This document shows positions 29,432 to 38,516 of a stretch of DNA of 47,127 nucleotides, piece after piece; positions within the stretch are counted from its first letter, which is position 1; each line of letters opens with the position of its first letter. Below the pieces are notes generated by a model that ran no database searches, had not been told where the DNA came from, and was given only the letters and a program-made list of their open reading frames with translations. Both the position numbers and the translations under genes were made by a program. The stretch comes from Aeromicrobium choanae. Its GTDB lineage: Bacteria; Actinomycetota; Actinomycetes; Propionibacteriales; Nocardioidaceae. The DNA lies in the NCBI GenBank assembly GCA_029265505.1, contig JAJUII010000002.1:1-47127 (forward strand), written 5' to 3'.

Positions 29432-29886
29432 GCGCCAATCTCATGCTGATCGCCGTCGTCGGGGTGATGGTGGGCTGTGGCACCACGCTCATCCTCGAAC
29501 GCAGCCTGACCCGCATCCTCGTCGGGTTCGTCCTCATCGGCAACGGCCTCAACATCCTGTTCCTGGTCGCCTCCGGACCCGCCGGGGTGGCCCCGATCCT
29601 GGGACAGTCCGGGGAGCGGATGGCCGATCCGCTGCCGCAGGCGATGGCGCTCACCGCGATCGTCATCACGCTCGGCACGACCGCCTTCGGGCTCGCGCTC
29701 GCCTACCGCGCGTGGCAGCTGACCGGCACCGACGACGTCCAGGACGACCTCGAGGACGATCTGATCCGTCGCCGCGCCGAGCGCGACCTGGTGTCGGCGA
29801 CCTTCGACGAGGCGGACGACACCGAGCTGCCCGACGAGGACTACGAGGGCGACGAGGACGTCACGACGCCGGAGGTGCGGGCCTGA
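29428..29886 (+). CDS. mrpC: Mrp antiporter subunit C
   Basis: VGFVLIGNGLNILFLVASG...DPLPQAMALTAIVITLGTTAFGLALAYRAW, NuoK-like. Confidence 0.95.
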   Translation: MSANLMLIAVVGVMVGCGTTLILERSLTRILVGFVLIGNGLNILFLVASGPAGVAPILGQSGERMADPLPQAMALTAIVITLGTTAFGLALAYRAWQLTGTDDVQDDLEDDLIRRRAERDLVSATFDEADDTELPDEDYEGDEDVTTPEVRA

Positions 29887-31499
29887 TGGAACACCTGCTC
29901 GACCAATTGGTGCTCGCACCGGTCCTGCTGCCCCTGCTCGGCGCCGGCCTGTGCCTGGCGTTCGGTCGCTTCGCGGCCGCGCAGCGACTCATCAGCATCC
30001 TGACCCTGGTCACGGTCCTCGCCGCCGCGACCGTCCTGCTGATCCGCTCCGACTCCCACGGGCCCCAGGCGTTCAACGTCGGCGGCTGGCCGGCCGAGCT
30101 GGGGATCAGCCTCGTGGCGGACCGGCTCAGCTCACTGCTGCTGCTCATCTCGACGATCGTCACGCTGTGCGTCCTGCTGTACTCGATCGGTCAGGGCATC
30201 GTCGAGTACGGACGCGACTCGCCGTTGTCGGTGTTCTACCCGACCTTCCTGGTGCTGAGCGCGGGCGTGTCGAACGCCTTCCTCTCGGCCGACCTGTTCA
30301 ACCTGTTCGTCGGCTTCGAGATCCTGCTCGCCGCGTCGTACGTGCTCATCACCCTCGGCGGCACGGAGGCCCGGGTCCGCTCAGGCACGATCTACATCAT
30401 CGTCAGCCTGGCGTCCTCGGCGCTGTTCCTGATCGCGGTGGCATCGGTCTACGCCGCCACCGGCACCGTGAACTTCGCTCAACTCGCACAGCGGATCCCG
30501 GAGCTCTCCCCCGGCGTGGGCACCCTGCTGCAGCTGCTCCTGCTGCTGACGTTCGCCGTCAAGGCCGCGGTGTTTCCGCTGTCGGCTTGGCTCCCAGACT
30601 CCTACCCGACCGCGCCCGCCCCCGTGACGGCGGTGTTCGCAGGCCTGCTGACCAAGGTCGGCATCTACGCGATGCTGCGCACCCAGACCTTGCTGTTCCC
30701 CACCCCGGAGCTGCGCAGTCTGCTGCTGTGGGCGTCGATCCTGACGATGGTGATCGGCATCCTGGGCGCGGTCGCACAGTCGGACATCAAGCGTGTCCTG
30801 TCGTTCACGCTGGTCAGCCACATCGGCTTCATGCTCTTCGGCATCGCGATCGCCGGTCATCTGGGCATCGCCGGCGCGATCTTCTACATCATCCACCACA
30901 TCACCGTGCAGACGACGCTGTTCCTCGTCGCGGGGCTGATCGAGTACCGCTCCGGAACGACGAACCTCGACCGGATCGGCGGCCTGGCCCGTCAGGCGCC
31001 CGTGCTGTCGATCGTGTTCTTCGTCCCGGCCATGAACATGGCGGGCATCCCGCCGTTCTCGGGGTTCCTGGGCAAGCTCGCCCTGCTCGAGGCGGGGGCC
31101 GACGCCGGCGACTGGCTCGCGCTGGTCGGCGTGGCCGCGGCGGTGGCGACGAGCCTGTTGACGCTGTACGCGATGGCGAAGATCTGGAACCGGGCCTTCT
31201 GGCAGCCACACGGCGAGCTCGAGGACGAGGTGCCGGTGCCGTTCGACCCGGTCGCCCTCGGTGGCTCCCTGCACGGCCGCACCGGCGTCTCGACGGTCAC
31301 CCAGCGCGAGACCTCCTGGAACGACGACACCCAGGGCGTGCGGCTGCCGCTGCGGATGGCCTTGCCGACGATCGCGCTGGGCTTCGTGACCGTCGCCCTC
31401 ACCGTGTTCGCCGCTCCCCTGTTCGAGCTGTCCGACCGGGCCGCCCAGGAGCTGCACGAGCGGACCGGATACATCGAGGCGGTGTTGGGCGATGGCTGA
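29886..31499 (+). CDS. mrpD: Mrp antiporter subunit D
   Basis: NuoN-like; AVFPLSAWLPDSYPTAPAPVTAVFAGLLTKVGIYAMLR; ATG at 29886 overlaps the mrpC stop (TGATG). Confidence 0.95.
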   Translation: MEHLLDQLVLAPVLLPLLGAGLCLAFGRFAAAQRLISILTLVTVLAAATVLLIRSDSHGPQAFNVGGWPAELGISLVADRLSSLLLLISTIVTLCVLLYSIGQGIVEYGRDSPLSVFYPTFLVLSAGVSNAFLSADLFNLFVGFEILLAASYVLITLGGTEARVRSGTIYIIVSLASSALFLIAVASVYAATGTVNFAQLAQRIPELSPGVGTLLQLLLLLTFAVKAAVFPLSAWLPDSYPTAPAPVTAVFAGLLTKVGIYAMLRTQTLLFPTPELRSLLLWASILTMVIGILGAVAQSDIKRVLSFTLVSHIGFMLFGIAIAGHLGIAGAIFYIIHHITVQTTLFLVAGLIEYRSGTTNLDRIGGLARQAPVLSIVFFVPAMNMAGIPPFSGFLGKLALLEAGADAGDWLALVGVAAAVATSLLTLYAMAKIWNRAFWQPHGELEDEVPVPFDPVALGGSLHGRTGVSTVTQRETSWNDDTQGVRLPLRMALPTIALGFVTVALTVFAAPLFELSDRAAQELHERTGYIEAVLGDG

Positions 31500-32046
31500 T
31501 CGCGTGCGCGGGCTGCGGATCTGGCACCTGCCGGTCATCGGGTGGCTCACGATCGTGTGGCTGCTGCTGTGGGGTCAGCTGACGGCCCTCAACGTGCTCG
31601 GCGGCGTCGTCGTCGGCGCGCTGATCGTCGCACTGTTCCCGTTCCCGCGGGTGTCCGTCCACGGCCACGTCCGGCCGTGGGGAACGATCGTGCTGATCGC
31701 GCGGTTCCTGTGGGACCTGGCCGTGGCGAGCTTCAGCGTCGGCTGGCTCGCGATCCGTCCCGCGGCGCCGCCACCGAGCGCGATGATCATGATCGAGCTG
31801 GTCAGTCGCTCCGAGCTGCGCCAGACCCTCACCGGTGAGCTGATCTCGCTCGTGCCCGGATCTCTGCTGATCGAGCTCGACTCACGCGGACGCCGGATGT
31901 GGCTGCACATCCTCGACGCCGGCACCCCGGACAAGGTCGCCGCCGCACGACGCAAGGCTCGACTGCAGGAGCACCTCGTGGTCAAGGCGTTCGGGACGGA
32001 CGAGGAGATCGCCGAGAGCACCCGCCGACTCAAGGAGGACGCATGA
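31492..32046 (+). CDS. mrpE: Mrp antiporter subunit E
   Basis: Two or three TMs; VELVSRSELRQTLTGELISLVPGSLLIELD-like MrpE pattern; position in operon. Confidence 0.92.
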   Translation: MADRVRGLRIWHLPVIGWLTIVWLLLWGQLTALNVLGGVVVGALIVALFPFPRVSVHGHVRPWGTIVLIARFLWDLAVASFSVGWLAIRPAAPPPSAMIMIELVSRSELRQTLTGELISLVPGSLLIELDSRGRRMWLHILDAGTPDKVAAARRKARLQEHLVVKAFGTDEEIAESTRRLKEDA

Positions 32047-32318
32047 CCGTCGTGGCCGCCGTGTGCGCCGTGCTGCTGTGCCTGACCGGCATCACGTGCA
32101 TGATCCGGATCGTGCGAGGGCCGACGATGCTCGACCGCACCGTCGCCGCCGACGTCTTCGTCGCCGCCTGCATCGGGGCGATCGGCGTCGAGGCCGCGAT
32201 CAACCGCCACAGCAACACGCTGCCGATCCTGGTGGCGCTGGCGTTCGTGGCCTTCCTCGGATCGGTCAGCATCGCCCGCTATGCGGCCTCCCAGGCGATC
32301 GGTGGTGGCTCGCGATGA
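32043..32318 (+). CDS. mrpF: Mrp antiporter subunit F
   Basis: MIRIVRGPTMLDRTVAADVFVAACIGAIGVEAAINRHSNTLPILVALAFVAFLGSVSIARY. Confidence 0.93.
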   Translation: MTVVAAVCAVLLCLTGITCMIRIVRGPTMLDRTVAADVFVAACIGAIGVEAAINRHSNTLPILVALAFVAFLGSVSIARYAASQAIGGGSR

Positions 32319-32644
32319 GCCTCGAGGCACTCGTCGACGTCGTCGCCGGCATCTTCCTGGTGCTCGGCGCGTCCTTCGCCTTCATCGCCGCGGTCGGCGT
32401 CGTCCGGTTTCCCGACGTGCTGACCCGGATGCACGCGGCCACCAAGCCCCAGTCCTTCGGACTGCTGCTCATCCTGGCCGGCCTCGCCCTGCGCATCGAC
32501 AGCATGAGCGACCTGACGCTCGTCCTGGTGGTGGCCCTGTTCCAGCTGCTCACCGCGCCGGTCTCGGCCCACATGGTCGGCCGCGCGGCCTTCCGCGCCG
32601 ACCAGGTCGACCGCTCCGCCCTCGTCGTCGACGAGGCCGACTGA
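32315..32644 (+). CDS. mrpG: Mrp antiporter subunit G
   Basis: GIFLVLGASFAFIAAVGVVRFPDVLTRMHAATKPQSFGLLLILAGLAL. Confidence 0.94.
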   Translation: MSLEALVDVVAGIFLVLGASFAFIAAVGVVRFPDVLTRMHAATKPQSFGLLLILAGLALRIDSMSDLTLVLVVALFQLLTAPVSAHMVGRAAFRADQVDRSALVVDEAD

Positions 32645-32661
32645 GCTTCTCACCCGTCACA

Positions 32662-32750
32662 CGTTTCCCCGGTTAACCGGGTTTTCCTGCACTTCGCGAG
32701 GAAAACTTCCCTCGTGAAGTGTCGGTTTCCCCGCTTAACCGGGGAAACCG
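32662..32750. repeat. AT-rich nested inverted repeat (two imperfect 40-nt arms, 8-nt spacer) between convergent mrpG and xth
   Basis: CGTTTCCCCGGTTAACCGGGTTTTCCTGCACTTCGCGAGG / CCTCGTGAAGTGTCGGTTTCCCCGCTTAACCGGGGAAACC(G); the right arm holds its own perfect 11-bp hairpin at 32723-32750. Confidence 0.85.
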
Positions 32751-33539
32751 TCAATCCGCCAGATCGACGACGACGGGGGCGTGGTCGGAGGCGCCCTTGC
32801 CCTTGCGCTCCTCGCGGTCGATCCACGCGTGCTCGACGCGCGCGGCCAGGGCCGGGGAGCCGAGGACGAAGTCGATCCGCATACCGCGCTTCTTGGGGAA
32901 GCTCAGCTGCGTGTAGTCCCAGTAGGTGTAGACGCCCGGTCCGGGAGCGTGCGGGCGCACCACGTCGGTGTAGCCGGCCTCGACGACGGCGTTGAACGCG
33001 GCGCGCTCAGGCTCGGAGACGTGCGTCTTGCCCTCGAACGCGGTCATGTCCCACACGTCATCGTCCTGCGGCGCGATGTTCCAGTCCCCGGTCAGTGCGA
33101 TCTGGGCGCCGGGATCCTTCTCCAGCCAGGCCTCGCCCGCCTCCTTGAGCCGTGCGAGCCAGTCGAGCTTGTAAGCGTAGTGCTCGTGGTCGAGGGTGCG
33201 GCCGTTCGGCACGTAGAGGCTCCAGATCCGCACGCCGCCGCAGGTCGCGCCGATCGCGCGCGGTTCGAGCACGTCGCCGTACGTCGGCTGGTCGACCCCG
33301 AAGGAGCGCTCCACGTCCTCCAGCCCGACGCGCGAGATGATCGCCACCCCGTTCCACTGGTTGATCCCGACGTGGGCGTACTCATAGCCCAGCGCGTCGA
33401 GCTCGAGCCCGGGGAACTGGTCCTCACGGCACTTGGTCTCCTGAATGGCCAGGACGTCGACGTCGTGCCGTTCGAGCCAACTGACGACGCGGCCGATGCG
33501 GCTGCGGATCGAGTTGACGTTCCAGGTGGCGATGCGCAT
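32751..33539 (-). CDS. xth: exodeoxyribonuclease III
   Basis: MRIATWNVNSIRSRIGRVVSWLERHDVDVLAIQETKC, SLYVPNGRTLDHEHYAYKLDWL, RIDFVLGSPAL, SDHAPVVVDL. Confidence 0.96.
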   Translation of the reverse strand: MRIATWNVNSIRSRIGRVVSWLERHDVDVLAIQETKCREDQFPGLELDALGYEYAHVGINQWNGVAIISRVGLEDVERSFGVDQPTYGDVLEPRAIGATCGGVRIWSLYVPNGRTLDHEHYAYKLDWLARLKEAGEAWLEKDPGAQIALTGDWNIAPQDDDVWDMTAFEGKTHVSEPERAAFNAVVEAGYTDVVRPHAPGPGVYTYWDYTQLSFPKKRGMRIDFVLGSPALAARVEHAWIDREERKGKGASDHAPVVVDLAD

Positions 33540-34826
33540 TCAGAAATCCACTCTCAGGGGGTAGTGGGCCGCTCCGTCGGGCCCGGTGTTGACGCCGAGG
33601 ACGTGATGCAGCTCGATCTCGTTGCGCTCGAACGCCAACCGAGATCCTGCCATGTACAGGCCCCACACCTTGGCCCGACCCAGGCTCACCTCCTGCAGCG
33701 CCTCGTCCCAGTGCTCGACGAGATTGCGGCACCACGCCTTGAGCGTCAGCGCATAGTGCTCGCGCAGGTTCTCCATGTGCCGGACCTCGAACCCGGCATC
33801 CTGCATCGCCACGATGATCGTGCCGACACCGGTCAGCTCACCGTCGGGGAAGACGTAGCGGTCGATGAACTGGCCGGCGGTCGCCCGGCCGGTGTTCGTC
33901 GGCCGGGTGATGCAGTGGTTGAGCATCCGGCCACCGAGCTTGACCTTGCTGCGCGCGAAGGCGAAGTAGTCCGGGTAGTTCCGCACGCCGATGTGCTCGG
34001 TCATGCCGATCGAGCTGATCGCGTCGAAGCCGGACTCGGGAACGTCGCGGTAGTCGCTGTAGCGCACCTCGGCCAGTTCGGTGAGGCCCTCGCGCTCGAT
34101 CGCCGCCTGGGCCCAGGCGGCCTGCTCGCGCGAGAGCGTCACTCCCAGGGCGCGCGCGCCGTAGTACTTGGCGGCGTGCCGGACCATGCCGCCCCAGCCG
34201 CAGCCCATGTCGAGCAGTCGGTCGCCGGGCTTGAGGTCGAGCTTGCGGCAGACCAGGTCGTACTTCTCGGCCTGGGCCTCCTCCAGGCTCGCGCTCTCCT
34301 TCGGGAACACGGCGCAGGTGTAGGTCATCGAGGGGCCGAGGACGTACTCGTAGAAGCGGTTCGAGACGTCGTAGTGGTGGTGGATCACCTCGGCGTCGCG
34401 CGACTTGCTGTGCCGCAGGCCCTCGAGCGCACGCCGCCACTTCGGCAGGTGCTCCTCGGCGGGCGGCGTCGGCGGCTTGAGGTGGGACAGCCCGACGCTG
34501 CGCAGGATCTGGAGCGTCTCGGCGGCGCTGGGCACCCGGAACCGCAAGCGGCTCATCAGCACCTTCATGATCTCGTAGGGATCACCGGGATGGACCCCCT
34601 CGACCTCGAGGTCGCCGCTGACGTAGGCGCGGGCGAACCCGAGGTCCCCGGGTGCGGTGACGAGGTAGGACAGGCCCCGCTCGCTGAGCAGGCGCAGCGT
34701 GTACGGCGAGTCTTCGGGGCCGATGGCACTGCCGTCGAAGGCCTCGAAGCGGAGGGGCAGGCCGTCGCGCAGCAGCCGGTCGAACGCCTCGGCGATGCTG
34801 AGTCTGGGCTCGGAAGCGATGCTCAT
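33540..34826 (-). CDS. SAM-dependent fatty-acyl-phospholipid methyltransferase (cyclopropane synthase / TmsB-BfaB-like)
   Basis: AEVIHHHYDVSNRFYEYVLGPSMTYTCAVFP, DRLLDMGCGWGGMVRHAAKYYGARALGVTLS, ISSIGMTEHIG; ATGA overlap with an upstream FAD-binding oxidase gene. Confidence 0.92.
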   Translation of the reverse strand: MSIASEPRLSIAEAFDRLLRDGLPLRFEAFDGSAIGPEDSPYTLRLLSERGLSYLVTAPGDLGFARAYVSGDLEVEGVHPGDPYEIMKVLMSRLRFRVPSAAETLQILRSVGLSHLKPPTPPAEEHLPKWRRALEGLRHSKSRDAEVIHHHYDVSNRFYEYVLGPSMTYTCAVFPKESASLEEAQAEKYDLVCRKLDLKPGDRLLDMGCGWGGMVRHAAKYYGARALGVTLSREQAAWAQAAIEREGLTELAEVRYSDYRDVPESGFDAISSIGMTEHIGVRNYPDYFAFARSKVKLGGRMLNHCITRPTNTGRATAGQFIDRYVFPDGELTGVGTIIVAMQDAGFEVRHMENLREHYALTLKAWCRNLVEHWDEALQEVSLGRAKVWGLYMAGSRLAFERNEIELHHVLGVNTGPDGAAHYPLRVDF

Positions 34827-36181
34827 GAGTTCCTCACAGCCTTGTCGTAGAGAGTGGTGAGTCGCGACCGGGGGTCGTACCGCTCACGCAGCCGGTCCAG
34901 GCCCGCCGTGTCGTAGAGGGTGTCGAAGGTGGCGCGGTCGTAGAACGCCTCGGAGTACAGGGACTTGTGACCGCCGAGACGGTGCACCTCGGCCTCGATC
35001 CGGCGGTTCACCAGGCCGGGCTCGGACCCGGCGGGCACCTCGACGGTCCCCCAGAACCCGACGTTGACGTAGACCTCGCCCGGGGTCAGCGGGTAGGTCG
35101 GCCACGCGCGGCGGGTGCGCAGCGGGCACAGCCACACCGGGCGCATCCCGACCTCGCGGTCGAACCAGGTCAGGAAGTCCTCCAGCCGGTCGAGAGGGAC
35201 CTCGATGTCCTGGATGACCCGCTCGCGCTGGGCGACGCCCTTGACGCGGTCGAGGACGCGGCTCAGTCCGATCCTCGAGTCGAGGCCGACCAGCCGGTGG
35301 TAGACGTCGCTGCGGCGCCAGCGTCGCGGCCACAGCCGCCGCACCACCGGGTGCTGGGCGCCGAAGGCGGCCGAGCACCAGAACCAGTCGGTGTCCCAGC
35401 GCCAGAGGTAGTCGTGGATGGTCAGGACGTCCTCGCGCCGCCGCTGGATCGAGCGGTAGTAGACGTCCTGGCCCGTGTAGTCGCTCGTGGGCAGGTCCGT
35501 GTCGGCGAACTCGGCCAGGGTCAGGTAGATCTCGTCGGGCGAGAACGCCGTCCCGTCGACGGCGTCGACCTCGACGCCGTCCCACCGTCCCGACTCGGCG
35601 ATCTGCGCGATCGCCTTGGCCACGGCCGAGGCGCCGTCGAAGCGCACGTGGCGCAGGCGGACCTGACGAGGGGCCGGCTCGAGGGCGATCCGCAGGCGGA
35701 CTGCATAGCCGAGGCTGCCGTAGGAGTTGGGGAACGCGGCGAACAGCTCGGCGTGCTCGTTGTCCGCGGTGGCGGGGACGATCCGGCCGTCGCCGGTGAG
35801 GATGTCCATCTCCAGCACCGCCTCGTGGGGCAGTCCGAGCCGCAGCGAGGTGGACTCGATGCCCAGTCCGGTGACGGCCCCGCCCAAGGTGATCGTCCGC
35901 AACTGCGGGACGACGGTCGGGATGAGGCCGTGGGCGAGGGTCTCGTCGACGAGGCGCTCGTAGGTGCACACACCCTGCACGTCGGCGGTGCGGGCGTGCG
36001 GATCGATGGCGATGACCCCATCGAGACCGGAGACGTCCAGGCCGGGCGCCTCGTGGCGGCGCCGGGGGCGGAACAGGTTGGAGGTCTTCTTCGCGAGCCG
36101 GACGGGAGCGTCGGGACCGAGGGCCTCCCACGACGCCAGAAGGGTCGCGACGGCCTGTTCGTGCTGACTCCACCCCTGCAT
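34823..36181 (-). CDS. FAD-binding oxidoreductase, DHCR24/TmsA-BfaA-like
   Basis: PCMH FAD domain (TITLGGAVTGLGIESTSLRLGLPHEAVLEMDILTGDGRIV) and C-terminal KSLYSEAFYDRATFDTLYDTAGLDRLRERYDP; coupled to the methyltransferase gene. Confidence 0.88.
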   Translation of the reverse strand: MQGWSQHEQAVATLLASWEALGPDAPVRLAKKTSNLFRPRRRHEAPGLDVSGLDGVIAIDPHARTADVQGVCTYERLVDETLAHGLIPTVVPQLRTITLGGAVTGLGIESTSLRLGLPHEAVLEMDILTGDGRIVPATADNEHAELFAAFPNSYGSLGYAVRLRIALEPAPRQVRLRHVRFDGASAVAKAIAQIAESGRWDGVEVDAVDGTAFSPDEIYLTLAEFADTDLPTSDYTGQDVYYRSIQRRREDVLTIHDYLWRWDTDWFWCSAAFGAQHPVVRRLWPRRWRRSDVYHRLVGLDSRIGLSRVLDRVKGVAQRERVIQDIEVPLDRLEDFLTWFDREVGMRPVWLCPLRTRRAWPTYPLTPGEVYVNVGFWGTVEVPAGSEPGLVNRRIEAEVHRLGGHKSLYSEAFYDRATFDTLYDTAGLDRLRERYDPRSRLTTLYDKAVRNS

Positions 36182-36191
36182 GTCTGGCAGG

Positions 36192-36848
36192 TTATCCCCA
36201 CGGGCCCCCGGTCAGCCAGACCAGTGCCTCGGCTTCCTCCCCGGTCAGGACCAAGGTCGCCGGCTCGGTGACCCGCAGTTCGTCCCCCGGATCCAGGGTG
36301 AGATCACCGGCGCCGACCGTGCCGCGCGTGACGTGGACCAGGGCGGATTCGACGGTGATCTCGACGGGCGTGTCGGTCGCCGGGCGGGCGACGAGCAGAC
36401 GCGCGGCGGCGTGCACGGGCACGGTGTCGTGGAGTCCGGGACCCTCCGGCACCTCGACCTGGGCGTACTCGGGGGCCGCCCAGTTCGTGCTGCGGACCAT
36501 CATCTGCACGAAGCGCAGGGGCGCGGTCACGCTGGCGTTGCGCTCGGCGTGGGTGACGCCCTCGCCCGCGCTGAGGCGCTGGGCCACCCCCGGCGTCACC
36601 AGGCCGCGCCGGCCGGTGGAGTCCTCGTGCGCGAGCGTCCCCTCGAGCACCCAGGTGACGATGTCGACGTCGGCGTGGTGGTGGTCGTCGTAGCCGGCTC
36701 CAGGCGCCAGGCGCTCCTCGTTGATCGCCATCAGGTCGCCGAAGCCGATGTGGTCGGGATCGTAGTGGCGGCCGTACGAGAAGGAGTGGAACGTCTCGAT
36801 CCGGTCGACGAGCGTGTGGAAGCGCTCATGGGCGCGGCGGACGATCAT
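36192..36848 (-). CDS. pirin-family protein
   Basis: RAHERFHTLVDRIETFHSFSYGRHYDPDHIGFGDLMAINEERLAPGAGYDDHHHADVDIVTWVLEGTLAHEDSTG. Confidence 0.93.
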   Translation of the reverse strand: MIVRRAHERFHTLVDRIETFHSFSYGRHYDPDHIGFGDLMAINEERLAPGAGYDDHHHADVDIVTWVLEGTLAHEDSTGRRGLVTPGVAQRLSAGEGVTHAERNASVTAPLRFVQMMVRSTNWAAPEYAQVEVPEGPGLHDTVPVHAAARLLVARPATDTPVEITVESALVHVTRGTVGAGDLTLDPGDELRVTEPATLVLTGEEAEALVWLTGGPWG

Positions 36849-37195
36849 GCGTACCCCAGCTCGTGCAGTCGGGCGTCGTCGATGCCGAAGTGGTGGGCGA
36901 TCTCGTGGACCACGGTGATCCGCACCTCGCGCACCACGTCCTCCTCCGTCTCGCAGATCGCCAGGGTGGGATTGCGGTAGACGAAGATGCGATCCGGCAC
37001 CACTCCCGCGTAGTGCGAGTCGCGCTCGGTCAACGGGATCCCGTCGTACAGGCCCAACAGGTGCGGGTCGTGCGGCGGAGCGTCGTCCTCGATGAACAGC
37101 ACGACATTGTCGAGCATGCTCGCGAGCTCCTCCGGCACCTCCCGGAGGGCGGCGGTGACGAGCTCCTCGAACCTGTCGGCGTCCACGTCGATCAC
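36845..37195 (-). CDS. metallopeptidase family protein (zincin-like, HEIAHHFG)
   Basis: DVVREVRITVVHEIAHHFGIDDARLHELGY; RIFVYRNPTLAIC. Confidence 0.9.
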   Translation of the reverse strand: MIDVDADRFEELVTAALREVPEELASMLDNVVLFIEDDAPPHDPHLLGLYDGIPLTERDSHYAGVVPDRIFVYRNPTLAICETEEDVVREVRITVVHEIAHHFGIDDARLHELGYA

Positions 37196-37307
37196 GCCCC
37201 GAGTCTAGGCGTGAGGGTCCGTGCGACCGGCCCGGCCGAGCCCGAACGCCCCGCCCGGCCGAAGCGGGGCGAGCGCGCCCGGTGCCCTATGCTGGTCTGG
37301 TTGTCCG

Positions 37308-37380
37308 GCCCCCTTCGTCTAGCGGCCTAGGACGCCGCCCTTTCAAGGCGGTAGCGCGGGTTCGAATCCCGTAGGGGGTA
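37308..37380 (+). tRNA. tRNA-Glu(TTC), CCA encoded at 37381-37383
   Basis: GCCCCCTTCGTCTAGCGGCCTAGGACGCCGCCCTTTCAAGGCGGTAGCGCGGGTTCGAATCCCGTAGGGGGTA; anticodon TTC. Confidence 0.96.
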
Positions 37381-37408
37381 CCAGCGTCCGGGCCCGCGCG
37401 GGTCGACG

Positions 37409-38437
37409 TCACGCCGCCGGCGGCTCCGACACGTTGACGATGAGCTTGCCGAAGTTCGTCCCCCGGAGCAGACCCCGGAACGCCGCGGGAGCGTTCTCGA
37501 TCCCGTCGACGAAGTCCTCCCGGTAGTGGACGGAGCCGTCGGCGACCCAGCCGGACATGTCGCGCAGGAAGTCCTTGTAGTGCGCCCGGACGAACTCGTC
37601 CTGGATGAAGCCGCGCACGGTGAGGCTCATCGTGAGCACGCGTCGCAGGAACTCCGGCACCCGGTCGGGGCCCTCGGCGGGTCCGGTGGCGTTGTAGTTC
37701 GCGATCAGCCCGCACACCGGGACGCGGGCGAACTTGTTGAGCAGGGGGTACACCGCGTCGGCCACGTGGCCGCCGACGTTCTCGAAGTAGACGTCGATGC
37801 CGTCCGGCACGGCGGCCGCCAACTGCTCGGCGAAGTCGGGAGCGCGGTGGTCGATGGCCGCGTCGAAGCCGAACTCCTCGATCAGCGCCCGGCACTTCTG
37901 GGGGCCACCGGCGACGCCGACGGCCCGCGCGCCGTGGATCTTGGCGATCTGGCCGACCGCCGAGCCGACCGGACCGGTCGCCGCCGCGACGACGACGGTC
38001 TCCCCCGGCTGGGGTCGGCCGATCTGCAGCAGTCCCGCATACGCGGTGAACCCGGGCATGCCGAGGACGCCGAGGTAGGTCGAGAGCCCGGCGACCGGGT
38101 CGACGAGCTTGCGCGTCATCGCCGCCGGTGCGACGGCGTGCGTCTGCCAGCCGACGTAGGCGGTGACGATGTCGCCGACGGCGCGGGACTCGTCGCGCGA
38201 GTCGATGACCTCGCACACCGTCTCGCCGACCATCACCTCGCCGATGCCGACCGGCTCGGCGTAGGACTTGGCGTCGCTCATCCGACCCCGCATGTAGGGG
38301 TCGAGGGACAGGTGGATCACCCGCAGCAGCACCTGGCCGTCCTCGAGCTCGGGGAGCTCGGCCTCGGCGATCTCGAAGTCGGAGTCCTGCGGTTCGCCGA
38401 CCGGGCGGCGGGCGAGTCGGACCTGGGTCGAACGCAT
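37409..38437 (-). CDS. NADP-dependent MDR oxidoreductase (2-alkenal/prostaglandin-reductase-like)
   Basis: LRVIHLSLDPYMRGRMSDAKSY, ETVVVAAATGPVGSAVGQIAKIHGARAVGVAGG, GIDVYFENVGG. An alternative start at 38449 is possible. Confidence 0.9.
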   Translation of the reverse strand: MRSTQVRLARRPVGEPQDSDFEIAEAELPELEDGQVLLRVIHLSLDPYMRGRMSDAKSYAEPVGIGEVMVGETVCEVIDSRDESRAVGDIVTAYVGWQTHAVAPAAMTRKLVDPVAGLSTYLGVLGMPGFTAYAGLLQIGRPQPGETVVVAAATGPVGSAVGQIAKIHGARAVGVAGGPQKCRALIEEFGFDAAIDHRAPDFAEQLAAAVPDGIDVYFENVGGHVADAVYPLLNKFARVPVCGLIANYNATGPAEGPDRVPEFLRRVLTMSLTVRGFIQDEFVRAHYKDFLRDMSGWVADGSVHYREDFVDGIENAPAAFRGLLRGTNFGKLIVNVSEPPAA

Positions 38438-38459
38438 GGGATGCTCCATTCGCAGTTGA

Positions 38460-38475
38460 CTAAGCGCTTGCTTAG
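38460..38475. promoter_or_regulatory. TetR-type operator candidate CTAAGC-GCTT-GCTTAG
   Basis: Perfect 6-bp-arm inverted repeat in the divergent gap. Confidence 0.6.
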
Positions 38476-38516
38476 CGTAACGCGGATGCGGCCGGTGCGG
38501 GTAGACTCGGGCCGCC

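Noticed and set aside
32781-34850. 689-aa + strand ORF antisense to xth and cfa-like gene
   Set aside because: Antisense shadow ORF with no recognisable domain.
37247-37271. CGCCCCGC...GCGGGGCG hairpin upstream of tRNA-Glu
   Set aside because: GC-rich 8-bp stem with 9-nt loop is expected by chance at this base composition.
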